DNA of 64,000 nucleotides from Chinchilla lanigera (GCF_000276665.1 NW_004955472.1:9349810-9413809); one strand, 5' to 3'; positions 36,126 to 47,654 are shown, counted from the stretch's first letter. The notes: generated from the letters alone by a model not told the origin. Numbers and translations are program-made.

Positions 36126-36276
36126 TTTTTTTTCTTTTTGGTCTTTTTGAAACAGGGTCTCACTACGCAGTTTAGGCTGGATTTGTGCTCACTTTGTAGT
36201 CCAAGCTGGCCTTGAACTTGCAACGATCCTCCGGCCTCAGCCTCCCAAGTGCTGGGATTACAGGCATGCACTACAA
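36126..36276 (-). mobile_element. B1 SINE with internal duplication
   Basis: Reverse complement of B1: T-rich tail, 'gaaacagggtctcactacgc', duplicated unit around 'ctcactttgtagtccaagct', 'cctcccaagtgctgggatta', 'caggcatgca'. Moderate divergence. Confidence 0.95.
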
Positions 36277-38439
36277 TATTTATTGAAGAAAATATAGTCT
36301 AAAATTTGGCATATGAGTAGTGTTCTCAGGGATCATGCTGGCTTTATATTTGATTTGCTGAATACAACCATTTACTTCCATTTATTTCCGTACTAAATTA
36401 TATTCAAATTTATTTAAGTAAATAATATATGTTATACAAAAACATTAATCTAATTCTCTCTTTGAAATTAAATCATTTTATTAAGTCTCCTCAATATCTG
36501 AACTCATAGCTTAGCATTTAATCACTGATTGTTCTAGCCAGTACAGAAATTTACTTTTCTCCTTCCCAGTTTTCTCATGTAGTCTACTTTAGCCAAACCT
36601 ACAGCCATCCATTATAACCTTGACCTATAACCTTGATGTATAACCTATAAGCTATACCCTTGACCTCTTCCTAGGTCTCCATTGATGGATATAAACAAAT
36701 TTATAAGTTAAAATTTAATATCTACATAAAAACTGTGATTCTTTAGAAATAATTTCCTATTTTTTCTAGCACTGAATATTTTCACTTATACATTATTTTT
36801 GCAAATTTGTTCCAATATATTTTCATGATTTGTTTTCAAGTAATTATTCTTTTAGATTAAAAAAATAAGTTTCTACATAATTATAATTTTCCATCATAAT
36901 TATTTGTCCAGAAGAATGGTATAAAATATACCAAATCACTATTATATGATTCTTTTAAATAACGACATAATGAATAAAGTGCTTGCTTTCTGATATTATT
37001 GAAATTATTTTTTGTAAATTTTAGTGTCCCAATTTTCATTTCTTATACAAATGAAGAGAATGCCAAGGGAAACTCTTGGATTGGTTTTATCTTTTAAAAG
37101 CTCAGAAAGGTATAGTCTGAATATTTTATATAACATAATAAAATTTGTATGAAACACAGAGTAAAATTTCACACTATGCAAATTGATGCTTTGTAGATAC
37201 AGTTTAGTGTTTCTAATTCATGTTAAGTACTTTTTAAGAAGAATTTACTGCATATCACCTCTACATATTCTCATAAATTAAATTAGTTTATGTGACCTTA
37301 AAATATAAATGCCAATAAATGTGCACTTACATGAGGAAATTCTTTTATGGTTTTAGTTAAATATAAATGCCATTTTTTAAAAACAAAGTAATTCAATAAT
37401 TAGAAGAGTATCTAATGTACATGACCTAAAAGACATTTGGCCTAGCTAATTTTGACCTTAAATTTTACTTTTGGCTAAATTATGCAGATATACTTTTATT
37501 CTTTAATTCATGTTATCTGTATGGGAATAGCCTAAATGATTTGCCCAAAACATACTTAACTAGGCATTAAATTGAAATTTAATAGGATCATTGTTGAGGT
37601 TAAATGGACCCTTTAATGATTTCTTAAAAGATACTTATTCTTGTATAAAGCAATATATCCACTATGTAGTTATAAAGCCTCCACAAATACTTATATTAAC
37701 AATAGAATGTTTAATCAATAAGAAAGATCTACTTATAATAGACATGATCTATCATTAAAAGATCATTATTAAAATATACTTTGCAGGCCTGAGCTGTGTA
37801 CCACCTTAATATTGATGTACTTAATCAATTGTCTGTTATGAGTACTACTTCAACTTAAGTAAATTAATTCCTTTGTAAATGAAAACACTTTAATCAAAAT
37901 ATTTTTCTATTCTCTACATACATCAATATGACCTATTAGATTTATTTTACTTGAATTTTCCACTGAGCTTTGAATTGTTTAGCTATAGTATTATTGATGA
38001 GTTTTGACATATCTTCAGTAATGGCAACTTTTGAAAATGATATCACAAATAAAGAACATCGATGAATGGGTGAATAAATGTAAAAGAAATACAGATGTCA
38101 ATCTCATAAATATTTCAAAAGTTGTCAAATATTCAGAAACTAAATGATATATTGCTAAAGAATTAAGCATGAAAGAAGAAATAAAAAAGAAAGTTAAAAA
38201 TATTTTGAACCAAATAAAAATACAACATATAAATTGTGAGATGAAACATCAGTTTAAAATGATTTAGCTTTAATGAAATTGGGATAATTGATTAAAGAAT
38301 ATATTAAATAGACATTTTAGAAAAGGGAAAAATAGCAAATCAAAAATCTTATCTTTTATCATATCACTTTAAGTTGCATTGACATCTGCATGTTGAAACA
38401 AATTTTTATTACTGTGATATATCTCACAAATTTGTCCTA
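36277..38439. other. Unassigned AT-rich DNA
   Basis: No gene and no nameable repeat. 36614-36668 holds imperfect 13-14-bp tandem units of 'tataaccttgacc'. Confidence 0.5.
36614..36668. repeat. Imperfect 13-14-bp tandem repeat
   Basis: About four units related to 'tataaccttgacc', degrading to 'tataacctataagc' and 'tatacccttgacc'. Confidence 0.8.
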
Positions 38440-39269
38440 TATTATGTATTTTTGTATATCAGGGTTGTTTTACTAAATTTTTGTCAAAAATTTTATAACT
38501 TTATTTATGCAGAAAATTTAGTTTTTTTCTGATTGCAATATCAAAGTAATAGTGGCCACAGAGCACAGTTTAGGAATTCTCTCATTTTCATTTTTCTGAA
38601 ACAATTTTACATAATCACTGTTACGCTTTCCTTAAGTATTTTGTAGAACTCACTAGGGGAACAACTTGGATCTTGAGTTTTCTTTGTGGAAATGTTTTCA
38701 ATAGACATTCAGTTATTCAACATAAGGGTATTTAGGTGATCTATTTCCTCCTTTAATTGTGCTATGATATTTTGAGTCTTTCAAGGAATTAATTTTGTTT
38801 TCAAAATCATTGCCATAGAACTGTACATATTAACTTTTACCTTATACTTTTTGTATCTGTGGAAACCATAGTGATGGGATTTCTTTCATTCTTGATTTGA
38901 GAATTTTGTCTTCACTGTACTGAGTAGTTTGTTGAAGGTAGCTATTATTCTCACATAAATAGCTTTTAACTTCATTAGTGTTTTCTACTTGTCCTTTTTC
39001 TTGATTTAATGTTTCCATTCATATGCTTTTTCTATTTGATTGCATACAATTTCACTTCCTTTTCTAGCATGTTAAATGCTAATTGATTTTAAACTTTTCT
39101 TTTTATTTTTAGTACCAACCGATTGCAATATATTTCTCTCTGTGTGCTGTTTTAACAGTACTGCACATATTTAGTATTTTGTATTAATTTTTGTTCAGTT
39201 CAAAATATTTTCTCAGTTTTATTGTCTCTTTTCTGTGTTTTAATATCTTCCAAGGATCATTTGGTTATT
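38440..39269 (-). mobile_element. Ancient L1 (L1M-type) ORF2, segment 1
   Basis: Antisense ORF2 landmarks in order: 'ttgagttttctttgtggaaa', 'aggtgatctatttcctcctt', 'gtctttcaaggaattaattt', 'gggatttctttcattcttga', 'cagttcaaaatattttctca'. Continues at 39738 and 40193 after two later insertions. Strongly diverged. Confidence 0.75.
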
Positions 39270-39737
39270 TTTTTATTTTAAAAATAAAAGGAGGAAAACA
39301 TTAACAGACAGACAACCTTTTACAAAATAGCAAAAGAACAATACAGACAACGCAGAGTTACAAACAAAGTGGTAGGGAATTAACAATGCTTGTTGTATTA
39401 CATATTGATATCTTCAAAGTGGTTTCTCATGAAAACAGATAGAGATATGCAGTATTGATCAATCATGGACTCATTGACAGTTTCTTACATCAAAGAAATA
39501 GAAGACAGTAGAACAACTATATTAACTATCCTATATATACATACATACAAAATTTTTCCTTCTTTCCCTTCTCTTTTCCCACATCCCAGTTGCCCTTTCC
39601 CCTTGAGTGTTTTCCTGTCATTTCACAATGTCTATCATACCTCCTAGTTTAAATTAACTCTTTCAGGTTTTACACTAGTGAGACAATGAGGTGCTTGCAC
39701 ATGCAGGTCTGATTTATTTCACTTATGAATATGGTCT
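39270..39737 (-). mobile_element. Younger rodent L1 3' end inserted into the ancient L1
   Basis: Same 3' UTR as 19090-19400 and 29578-29900: 'ttgatatcttcaaagtggtt', the pyrimidine tract near 39550-39605, then 'ctgatttatttcacttatga' at the start of the ORF2 end. A 60-residue frame here is an artefact. Confidence 0.8.
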
Positions 39738-39796
39738 CTAGTTATTATTAATTCCTCTTTTAATTCCATTGTTATCACAGAATATACTTCTCATGT
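39738..39796 (-). mobile_element. Ancient L1 ORF2, segment 2
   Basis: 'cttttaattccattgttatc' and 'cagaatatacttctcatg' continue the antisense ORF2 order from segment 1. Confidence 0.65.
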
Positions 39797-40192
39797 TGCT
39801 GTGGTTTAAATACACATTGAAATTTAATCATCACCGTGAAAGTATTGGAGATGTGTTTAAGAAGAGATCATATTGAGGACTTTGTCATATTGGTCATTGC
39901 TATTATTGTGGGAACAGGTTAGATAGATCAGAAATGACTTTCTTATCAAAGCAAGCTTGCTTCCCTGTGTGTATTTTCTGCTTCTCTCCCTCTCCAAGTT
40001 CTCTGTCTCTCTCCCCACACCTTACCTGTGATGGCCTCCACCATGTTTGACCAGAGGAAGAAGGCCCTTACCAGTTATGGCTCATCAACCTTGGACTTCC
40101 TATCACCCAAAAGTATGAAATCAACATTCTTTTCTTTATAAATTGTCCAGTCTGTAGAATTCTGTTATAGCAAGAGAAAATGGACTGAGACA
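39797..40192 (+). mobile_element. MST/MLT-type MaLR LTR
   Basis: Starts 'tgctgtggtttaaatacaca'. It contains 'ttattgtgggaacaggttag', a CT-rich stretch, 'gtgatggcctccaccatgtt' and 'ccttggacttcctatcaccc'. It ends 'ctttataaattgtccagtct...ctgttatagcaagag...tggactgagaca'. These are the standard landmarks of MST/MLT1-class LTRs. Confidence 0.8.
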
Positions 40193-40740
40193 TATGCCTT
40201 GATCCTTGTAGACACTGGGACTTCTCTTGTGTCCCAGCATATGATCTGTCTTGGCAAGTATCCCACATGTCCCAAGAAAAAAATGAGGTTTGGCTGTGTA
40301 TGACTGAGAATACATAAATAGTTCTTTGTTCAACTTTGTTTACAAAATTGATCAAGTCCATATATTTACCAGTTTTACACTTGATCTGTTTTATTCAGAA
40401 AACAATATTAAAATCTTGGCTTACAATTATGAATCTGGCTTTTTCCCTTTCATTTCTATCAATTTTTTACTTCATGTGTATTAGGAGTTTTTGTAACTTT
40501 CCAAATAATTAATTTCATAACATTAGCATTAACTATTTCATCTCTGGATATTCTTTTCTCTGTAATCTTTTTTCCCTATGTTAATGTAACTATATCTGGT
40601 TTTTGTGATGAATGGTTAAATAATTTTAAATTTGGGTGTTCATATTTAAAGTGCATCGCATACAGGCAGGATAGATGGAGATCTTGGTGTTTTATTCAGT
40701 ATGCAATTTCTTACTTGAAATTGATGTATTCAGCATAGCG
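40193..40740 (-). mobile_element. Ancient L1 ORF2, segment 3 (endonuclease end)
   Basis: Resumes with 'tgtcccagcatatgatctgt', 'cttggcaagtatcccacatg', 'tcttggcttacaattatgaa', 'gtgtattaggagtttttgta' and 'ttatatttaaagtgcatcgc'-like sequence, in the order expected for antisense ORF2 toward its endonuclease domain. Confidence 0.7.
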
Positions 40741-41489
40741 CTGTCACTTGAAGTTTATGGTGAAATTATTTCCAAGATCTCCCTCACATACCAACATATA
40801 AGGCTATCCAAGTTCCTTATATAAAATACCATAATATTTTCATGTAACCTATGCACATCTTTCTGCATTTTTGAAATCAACTCCAAATAAGTTATAATAT
40901 CTAACATAATACAAATATGATTTAGTTATTAAACCAATTATTTACAGTATCTAATATAATGTAAATATCCTGTACATAGTTATAGTATATTTTTATAAAG
41001 TGACAAAGTCTGTATATGTTCATTATAGATGAAAGTTTTAAAAATACTTTTGATTCTTAGATATTTTAATGTGGTACCCACAGAAAGCCAACTGTATTTA
41101 GATTTAATGTTACGAATAGCATATTTACTTTAAAATCTATCACTGTTAATATGCCTTAATCATAATGACTCTTAAAAATTTAAATAAAAAATTTAAAGTT
41201 TTTCTTAAATAAATAAAAACTAGTTCAGTTAATCTTTGTACTCAGTAAAATGCTTTTCATGAACAATAACTGACTAAATTCCCTTGTAAATCATGTGCTA
41301 TTTAATGATTTAAAATTGGAGATAATTCTATTCTTATTTTTGTATGGTAGGTATATATTATAAGCATTAATTATAATTTGCCTTACCAAAAATTCTATCT
41401 TGTTATTCACACTGTTTAACCACTTTCCATTTTTATTAAGGTTAAAAAATCCATTTAATTAAGCATCCCAGTCCAATCTATGAAGTGAG
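40741..41489. other. Unassigned AT-rich DNA
   Basis: Nothing recognised. Possibly more decayed L1. Confidence 0.45.
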
Positions 41490-42079
41490 AAATATGGTTC
41501 AAATAACCTTGAACATGAATTTGTTTCTGAGTTCCATACAGTCTGTTCCAGTTGTCTGTATTTCTGTTGCTATGCTAATACCACACTATTTAAATTATTT
41601 TACTTTTGAGGTATATTTTGAAATCAGAAAGTGTGGTTTTTGGAGGATATTGATGTCAGAGAAAAAAATTGGAGAAATTTGTTCTTTTTCAAAATGCTTA
41701 CATATCAATTTCAAAGTTTTTTTTCCATTTCTGTAACATGTTATTTGTATGCTGTGATGGATTGCTTTGGCTCTGTAGTTTTCTACGGATAACTTGTGTG
41801 TCTTGATGACAATGTCTACCAATCCATCAAAATCAATGTAATTTCTTTTGTATCTTTATTAATTACTCTCATCGAATTGTTGCTTTGGGTTTTTAATATA
41901 CAAGAATTACTCCCTTAGTTAAATTTATGTGTAAGTGTTTTGTCCTTTTGATGGTGTTATAAATAGGATCATTTCCTAATTTTTTTTTCAGATTGCTTGT
42001 TATTATTGTATAGAAATCTGACTGATTTCTGCATTTGATTTTTTATCTTGAAACCACTGAAATTGTTCATGAGTTCTAA

Positions 42080-42080
<1 letters not shown>
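41490..42080 (-). mobile_element. Ancient L1 ORF2 3' segment
   Basis: Antisense landmarks: 'ttgctatgctaataccacac', 'tgaggtatattttgaaatca', 'ggattgctttggctctgtag', 'ccttagttaaatttatgtgt', 'ttattgtatagaaatctgac', 'ttatcttgaaaccactgaaa'. Diverged and frame-broken. The 83-residue frame at 41485-41736 is inside it. Confidence 0.7.

Positions 42081-42107
<27 letters not shown>
42081..42107. repeat. (TG)n microsatellite
   Basis: TG tract of about 27 bp at the end of the L1 fossil. Confidence 0.97.
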
Positions 42108-42110
<3 letters not shown>

Positions 42111-43184
42111 TATGACAAAACCATATTAAAGAAATCAAGACCAGTAATAATGCAAACTTAGAGGAACAAATTAAGAGGATGAAAAATATGTCCACTGTGG
42201 GTCCTCTGGTCTCCTTGTGCGTAGTTCATCCAGCGCTCTCCCAATGTATACAAGGTGGTTAAATCACAGTTTCTGTAAAGGACAAATAAAGGCTTCGTCT
42301 TTTACCAATCTGTGGATGTCAAGGCACTACTTGTTTATCTTTTTCCGATTCTGCTTTATCTCTTTTGTTGGCTTTCTATTGATAGCTCTCTTGTGTTATT
42401 TTAATGGTTTCCTTAGGATGTGTAACATATTTACTTTATCGTAAACTACTTGCAAGTGACTTTTGCTGTTTCATTTATAAGAAATTTGCAATATTACACT
42501 TCTGCTTCTCCACTTCTTAACTTTGTGCTGTGGTTAACATATATACATATGTATGTATATATATAAATATATGTATACAATGTAATATATTGTATATCAT
42601 AAAATCTATGTTAAATTTCAAGTATATTTATTTTTCCTTGCTGCTATAATGAGTTGGCACAAATTCGGTAACTTAATAATGTAAATTCATTATCTTACTT
42701 CTGTAATTCAGAGTCTGACACCAGTTTCACTAGTTGAAGCAATTTCCTTCATATTTGAATTACAGTCATAGAACAGACTATTCTAAGCAAGAAAATTGGT
42801 GAGTTTAGCCATACTTAAGTCTCTGAAGCTTATTTTCTATTTTTTCTTTGTAGTTGTGTATTACCTTTAAAACTAGAGAAAATATTATATTCTATACAAG
42901 TATACACTCTTTTACTATATACAAGTGATAATTACAAAAAATATATATTTCATTATTAGTTATCTTAAAACTTCTTGGATTAAGGAAGGCTTTTAGTATG
43001 TTTCAAATATTAAACATTTTTGTACTTAAAGAGTTATATAAAATAAAAATGCATTGTTATAATCTACAATATAGGTTTAAGTGAATATGCATTAAATATG
43101 AATCCAAACTTTTTATCTGAGTTTATGCCTGCATCACCCTATATACCTGTACATTGGAACTATTCAATATCCTCCCACTGAATT
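42108..43184. other. Unassigned DNA
   Basis: TA-rich tract at about 42538-42590. No gene or clear repeat. Confidence 0.5.
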
Positions 43185-43320
43185 AAAGATAATTGGCTAG
43201 GGGCTGGGGATTTAGCTCAGCGGCAAAAGCGCCTGCCTGGCAATCGCAAGGTCGTGAGTTCGGTTCCTGGTACCGGCGAAAAACCAAAAAACAAACAAAC
43301 AAACAAAAGATAATTGGCTA
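43185..43320 (+). mobile_element. Young ID SINE with perfect 15-bp target duplication
   Basis: ID body from 43200, with A-box 'tagctcagcgg' and B-box-like 'gagttcggttcctgg', and a (CAAA)n tail. 'aaagataattggcta' is identical at 43185-43199 and 43306-43320. Confidence 0.98.
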
Positions 43321-43739
43321 ATTATTCTATCTTAACTGAACATAGACTAAATACTGTTTATAAATTCCCATTTGGAAGTTCTCTACATAATGCAGTGCAA
43401 TTGAGGTTTTTTGACACTTAATGTCTGTACTTTATTTGAAAGAACTTTTCTCACTCATTCCAGTCTCTGAAATGTTACAAGTCAACTTTGGAACGAAGAT
43501 AGTCTTACCAGTATATACACAGGCGTACACTCTCCATTACATAGTCTGACTCACTAACACTTGATGGAAGTTTACTAAATAGAACCCATGACCTGCATAT
43601 TCTGCATAGAAATTTGTATGCGCAGGGGTGGTAAACTCTTTTCTGTGTATGGGAAGCAGTTGAGAATATTAATAACTTTCAGAAGAAAATAGAAAAGAAG
43701 AAACAGGACAAAAGGAATGCAGGAAACAAAGATAAAAAC
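43321..43739. other. Unassigned DNA
   Basis: No gene or repeat recognised. Confidence 0.5.
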
Positions 43740-44245
43740 GAAAGACAGAGAATCAAGCATCTCTCAGGTTTGAACATATCGCTGTCCGTTTGTGTTGAAT
43801 CTCCACTGATCACTTCCGCCACAGTGCATGCGCCGAGGCTCCACAAGCACAGTCTATGTGGTGTCATTTGTATTCACCTCGGGCAGATACACAGCCTCCG
43901 CTCATTTCATCAAAGAACTATTTATGAGGCTGTAAAAAAGATGAGTTTCTCCGAATAGTCTCCAAATTAAACTTTTTAAAGTTTAATGTTGGCACACAAG
44001 AATAATTACAGTTATAAACCATTAAACATTTAGAAGAAATTTATAGGATTGGAAGGAGAAAATTTACAGCTGTGGCCTAATACAATAAATTTCCCCTGTA
44101 AAAGCAGAACCACAGAAACATTTCTATTCAGGACTCCAGAAAAAGAAAATGCTTTATTAACGCTAACCAAACATGTAGCCACTCTATTTGGACATTATTT
44201 ATGTAAAAAGATGAACACCTTTGTGCAATGCAGTTAATTAACCTT
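43740..44245. other. Unique stretch, possible conserved non-coding element
   Basis: 43770-43920 keeps several CpGs. 44040-44240 is high-complexity with 'cagctgtgg' and ends 'gcagttaattaacc'. No repeat marks, and the short frames have no domain. Conservation is an inference from composition. Confidence 0.2.
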
Positions 44246-44739
44246 GCTAGTAAAAGTCAGTACTTTTGGTTTTATTCATTTATTTTTTTACAACAGTAAA
44301 TAGGATACACAAAATGCATTTTTAGAATTAGGCTATATATAGTTATTTTTAAAGACATTCCATTGCCTTATTTTTCTTTCTTTTAGGAGTTATGATACTG
44401 AAATTTTTACCATCCTGCATGCATTCTTGGTAGCGAGAGGTGACTCTCATGATGATTTGGTTTGTTTTTTTCAGAGCTTTACAGCTGTAGTTCAGTTTCT
44501 GGGATAATGTGCTCATTTAAAATTCTACTTTGCTTTATAGTGCAGGATATGCTTAGATTTTCTGAGTTTACTCTAACAAGTTCTGAATTCTAATGATCTA
44601 TTAATGTGATGCGGTAGAGCTCTAAGGTTATTGAGAAAATACTTGATCACTCTGAAGGACTGAGTATTTAGCTAACTAATCACCCACTGCTTCGACCTCA
44701 GTTCTACCTGCCATGAAAGTTTTGCCAAAGGCAGTTATG
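44246..44739. other. Unassigned DNA
   Basis: Nothing recognised. Confidence 0.5.
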
Positions 44740-45224
44740 CTTTTATATTTGTTTGGTCTGCTTTGTGACCTCTCCAGCATTTAAAAATACTTTTCCTATA
44801 GATCTATGCACTTCTTATTGCTTCTTAGATATTTTTTATTTTGTTGTTTGTACAAATAGATCCATTTCATTAATTCTATTATTTTCCTGGTTGCTGTTTC
44901 CTACCTTCCTATTGAATTATCATATCTCTTGTAATTTTAATTAATTCTCCTGAATTTTCAAGGTAAACAATAGCATCATCTATAAATTAGGATACATTAA
45001 CTTCCTTTGACCTAAATTTTTTCCTTACTTTTTCTGCAGAAACTTTCAACATCTTTAAATAATTGCTGAGGTACAGATCTTTACCTTGTTTTTTGACTTG
45101 ATTAGAGAATGTTGTCTAATTTTCTCACAAGATGTGATGAAGACTTTTGTGGGAGTTGAAACAATAGGTAAATACACACGTCATTTTTGCTTTATAAAAG
45201 ATTTGGGTTCCTTTTGTATTTGCA

Positions 45225-45294
45225 GTGCTGGGGATAGAAAAACAGCCTTGCGCATGCTAAGCAAGTATTGTACTACTGAGCTATATACTACACA
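45225..45294 (-). mobile_element. ID-like SINE remnant
   Basis: 'gtgctggggatagaaaaaca', 'gccttgcgcatgctaagcaa' and 'tactactgagctatatacta' form the reverse complement of an old tRNA-derived ID/B4-type unit. Confidence 0.75.
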
Positions 45295-45319
45295 GCTCTG
45301 AACTAAGTGAGGAAATGAT

Positions 45320-45402
45320 TGTTTTATTTATTTATTTTTATTTTTTGGTAGCAAGAAGTTTTGAACTATGAACTTTTGCACTGAGCTGAATCCTTAACCC
45401 TA
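45320..45402 (-). mobile_element. Decayed ID-like SINE remnant
   Basis: T-rich tail followed by 'gaactatgaacttttgcact' and 'gagctgaatccttaacccta', a degraded copy of the same unit. Confidence 0.5.
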
Positions 45403-45448
45403 AAACAACTAAGAAAGTCTTTTTTTTGTCATACTTTTCCCTCATTCT

Positions 45449-45598
45449 TGGAGTTGGGGATTGAACCAGGGACCTTTGCATTGACCTACATCCCTGGTCA
45501 TTTTTTTTCCTCTGTTTCTTTGAAACAAGTTCTCATTAAATTGCAAATTCTCAATCCTTCTATCTCAGCCTCTCCCAGTGCCTCCACACCTGGCTAGG
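45449..45598 (-). mobile_element. B1-ID composite SINE (B4-like)
   Basis: The plus-strand reading gives an ID reverse complement ('gagttggggattgaaccagg' to 'gacctacatccctggtc', 45449-45500) joined to a B1 reverse complement ('ctttgaaacaagttctcatt' to 'cagtgcctccacacctggct', 45503-45597). On the minus strand this is B1 followed by ID, the order of B4/B1-dID composites. Confidence 0.75.
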
Positions 45599-45830
45599 GA
45601 AGAGTTTTTGATGAAGCTTTTAACAATTTTGTGTCTTATATTGCATTTTTCCAATCTGAAAAGAATCATATATTCTAAAATTTTTATGTATTTCTGTGAT
45701 GAATTAAGCTAATATCTTTATTAAGAAGAAGAAATCTTTACATTTCTGGAATAAGCCCCACATGTTTGTTTTATATTATTATATTGGGTTATTTGACAAA
45801 ATTATATAAAATCATGAAAAATGTTTTCTT

Positions 45831-46656
45831 CTAGAATTAATGGCAGTAATTAAACACAAAAATATTAATAACACAAAGAAGACAAGTATTAAAACAAATT
45901 AATTTTTAGTTGAATTTATAAGGGAGATAAAAAAGAAAATATTCAATAAATTGGTTAAGTCATAACCTATTTATTTATGCTTTTATTAAGCTTCAGTAGC
46001 CATTGAAGTTAATGATGACTTTTAAGTAGTTATCTTTATTACTGTGTTTTTAAAACTAACAATCTAACATAGTGTTGATATATCAGTTCCTGTGATAAAT
46101 GTGTTAATAAAGTTATTATAACAGTGGCAACAAAACCCAAAATCTGACTTTTAAAAAAGAAAACCTATGTGTAACTCTGGAGTGGTAGTGTGGAGAACTT
46201 GACACGGCCACTAATTAAATACCCATTTTGGTGGAAAAAATTATAAAAATTTTCTCCTTCTGCAAAACTCACCTTGTGCTAAGAATATACAGTGAATAGA
46301 AAAACACTCAAGGAAATGGTCTGAGGAAGAATGGTGAGTCTATGGTATTTGAAGTTATGACTTGTTCTCACCCATTGCCCATTTCTGCCAATGTAGGTAC
46401 CATTCTTGATGTCTGTGAGGCAGAAAGGGGCTCCCTTCCTCCATGGCTTCTAATCCAGAGCTGTGCTTTCACTCCAGAGGATAAGGACACAACCACATCT
46501 CATCTTCCTTTGCCGTATTTTGGAGCAGCACTATTCCAAACGGGCTTCTGTCCTTCATGTCAAAAGCAACAAATATCATGGGAGAGAATAAGTAGGAGAA
46601 CAGTAGTCCCATAGTACTGGTGAGTGCAATAACAGAGCAACCAGAAGTTTAGCAGA
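45831..46656. other. Unassigned DNA
   Basis: A 90-residue frame at 46342-46614 has no domain and lies in a modestly GC-richer segment. No gene is supported. Confidence 0.45.
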
Positions 46657-46727
46657 GACAGAGACAGAGAGAGATGGAGAGAGAGAGAGAGAGAGAGAGG
46701 GAGGGAGGGAGGGAGGGAGGGAGAGAG
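46657..46727. repeat. (GA)n-(GGGA)n polypurine tract
   Basis: GA repeats change into about six GGGA/GAGG units; apart from a few C/T interruptions near the left end, the strand is pure purine. The 139-residue minus-strand frame at 46560-46979 runs through this tract (Leu/Ser/Pro repeats) and is spurious. Confidence 0.97.
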
Positions 46728-47085
46728 CACGCTAAGATTCGCCTTGGGATTACAATGAACTGTGGGAATCAAGTAAGAGTATGTTAAAGCTAACTGTGAT
46801 AACAGTCTACAAATCACAACCACATCCAAAGCAAAAGAGTAAAAACCTAACTGATGAAACGTCCTAAATACTCGCTTTGATTGATAGAGGCACATGCAGA
46901 CCAAGAGGCAAGCGTTGGCCATCACCCTAAAAGATACAAGTAACAATAAAAAATCTTGCAATGACATCAGAGATTTCAAACTGCAGGGAAATACACTTCA
47001 AAGAATCACTTGAATCAAGTCATGGAACAAATAACCAGGTGACCAAACAACAAAACATGAACTGTGTGTGAGCATACCTGCATGA
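46728..47085. other. Unassigned DNA
   Basis: Nothing recognised. Confidence 0.5.
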
Positions 47086-47086
47086 A

Positions 47087-47123
<37 letters not shown>
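47086..47123. repeat. (TG)n(AG)n compound microsatellite
   Basis: TG tract passing directly into AG. Confidence 0.97.
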
Positions 47124-47167
47124 TTCAGCTTTCACAGATTGACATTCTCTTTTAAATGCTGAGATGG

Positions 47168-47325
47168 TCTTTATTTTTAACTTTTTCCAGCTTTATTGAA
47201 GTATAATTGACAAAAGTGTGCATACATTTAAAGTGTACAACTCGATATTTTGATATACACATTTTGTGGAAGAATTACCACAATTAAGTTAATTAACATA
47301 TCTATCAACTTACAAGAAAATATGA
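47168..47325 (-). mobile_element. Ancient L1M 3' UTR end
   Basis: 'ttttccagctttattgaagt', 'ataattgacaaaagtgtgca', 'ttaaagtgtacaactcgata', 'accacaattaagttaattaa' and 'catatctatcaacttac' are the reverse complement of the well-known L1M terminal sequence ending in 'caataaagctgg'. Confidence 0.85.
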
Positions 47326-47462
47326 TTTTAAAATAAAGGGTTCCATGGGTAAGTGATAAGACATGCTAATTTCTGGAGAATGTGGCCAAAAGTAAGGAAA
47401 AAAAGAGAAAATATAAAAGAATTAATAGAAACTGGTTAGTGGGATTGAAATTTTGTATCAGA

Positions 47463-47654
47463 TAAGGACTGTAAGGCCAAGCATGGTGGCACACACCTGT
47501 AATCCCAGCACTCGGGAAGCCGAGGCAGGAGTATCGTTGGGAGTTCGAGACCAGCCTGGGCTACAAAGTGAGCTCAAGGCCAGCCTGAGCTACATAGCGA
47601 GACCCTGTCTCAAAAAGACCAAAAACAACAACAACAAAAAGGTAAGGACTGTAA
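47463..47654 (+). mobile_element. B1 SINE with 29-nt internal duplication and 12-bp target duplication
   Basis: Body 47475-47640: 'ggccaagcatggtggcacac', 'ctgtaatcccagcactcggg', then 'ccagcctgggctacaaagtg' and, 29 nt later, 'ccagcctgagctacatagcg', then 'agaccctgtctcaaaaagac'. Tail is (CAA)n. 'taaggactgtaa' is identical at 47463-47474 and 47643-47654. B-box 'gagttcgagacc' is intact. Confidence 0.98.

Larger units (their letters stand above)
44740..45830 (-). mobile_element. Ancient L1 ORF2, interrupted by three SINE remnants
   Basis: Antisense ORF2 reads through 44740-45215 ('gaattttcaaggtaaacaat', 'agcatcatctataaattagg') and resumes at 45605-45830 ('tacatttctggaataagccc', 'cacatgtttgttttatatta'), with SINE pieces at 45225-45598 between. 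Very diverged. Confidence 0.55.

Noticed and set aside
46560..46979. 139-residue minus-strand open frame
   Set aside because: About a fifth of it is Leu/Ser/Pro repeats translated from the (GA)n-(GGGA)n tract; no domain.
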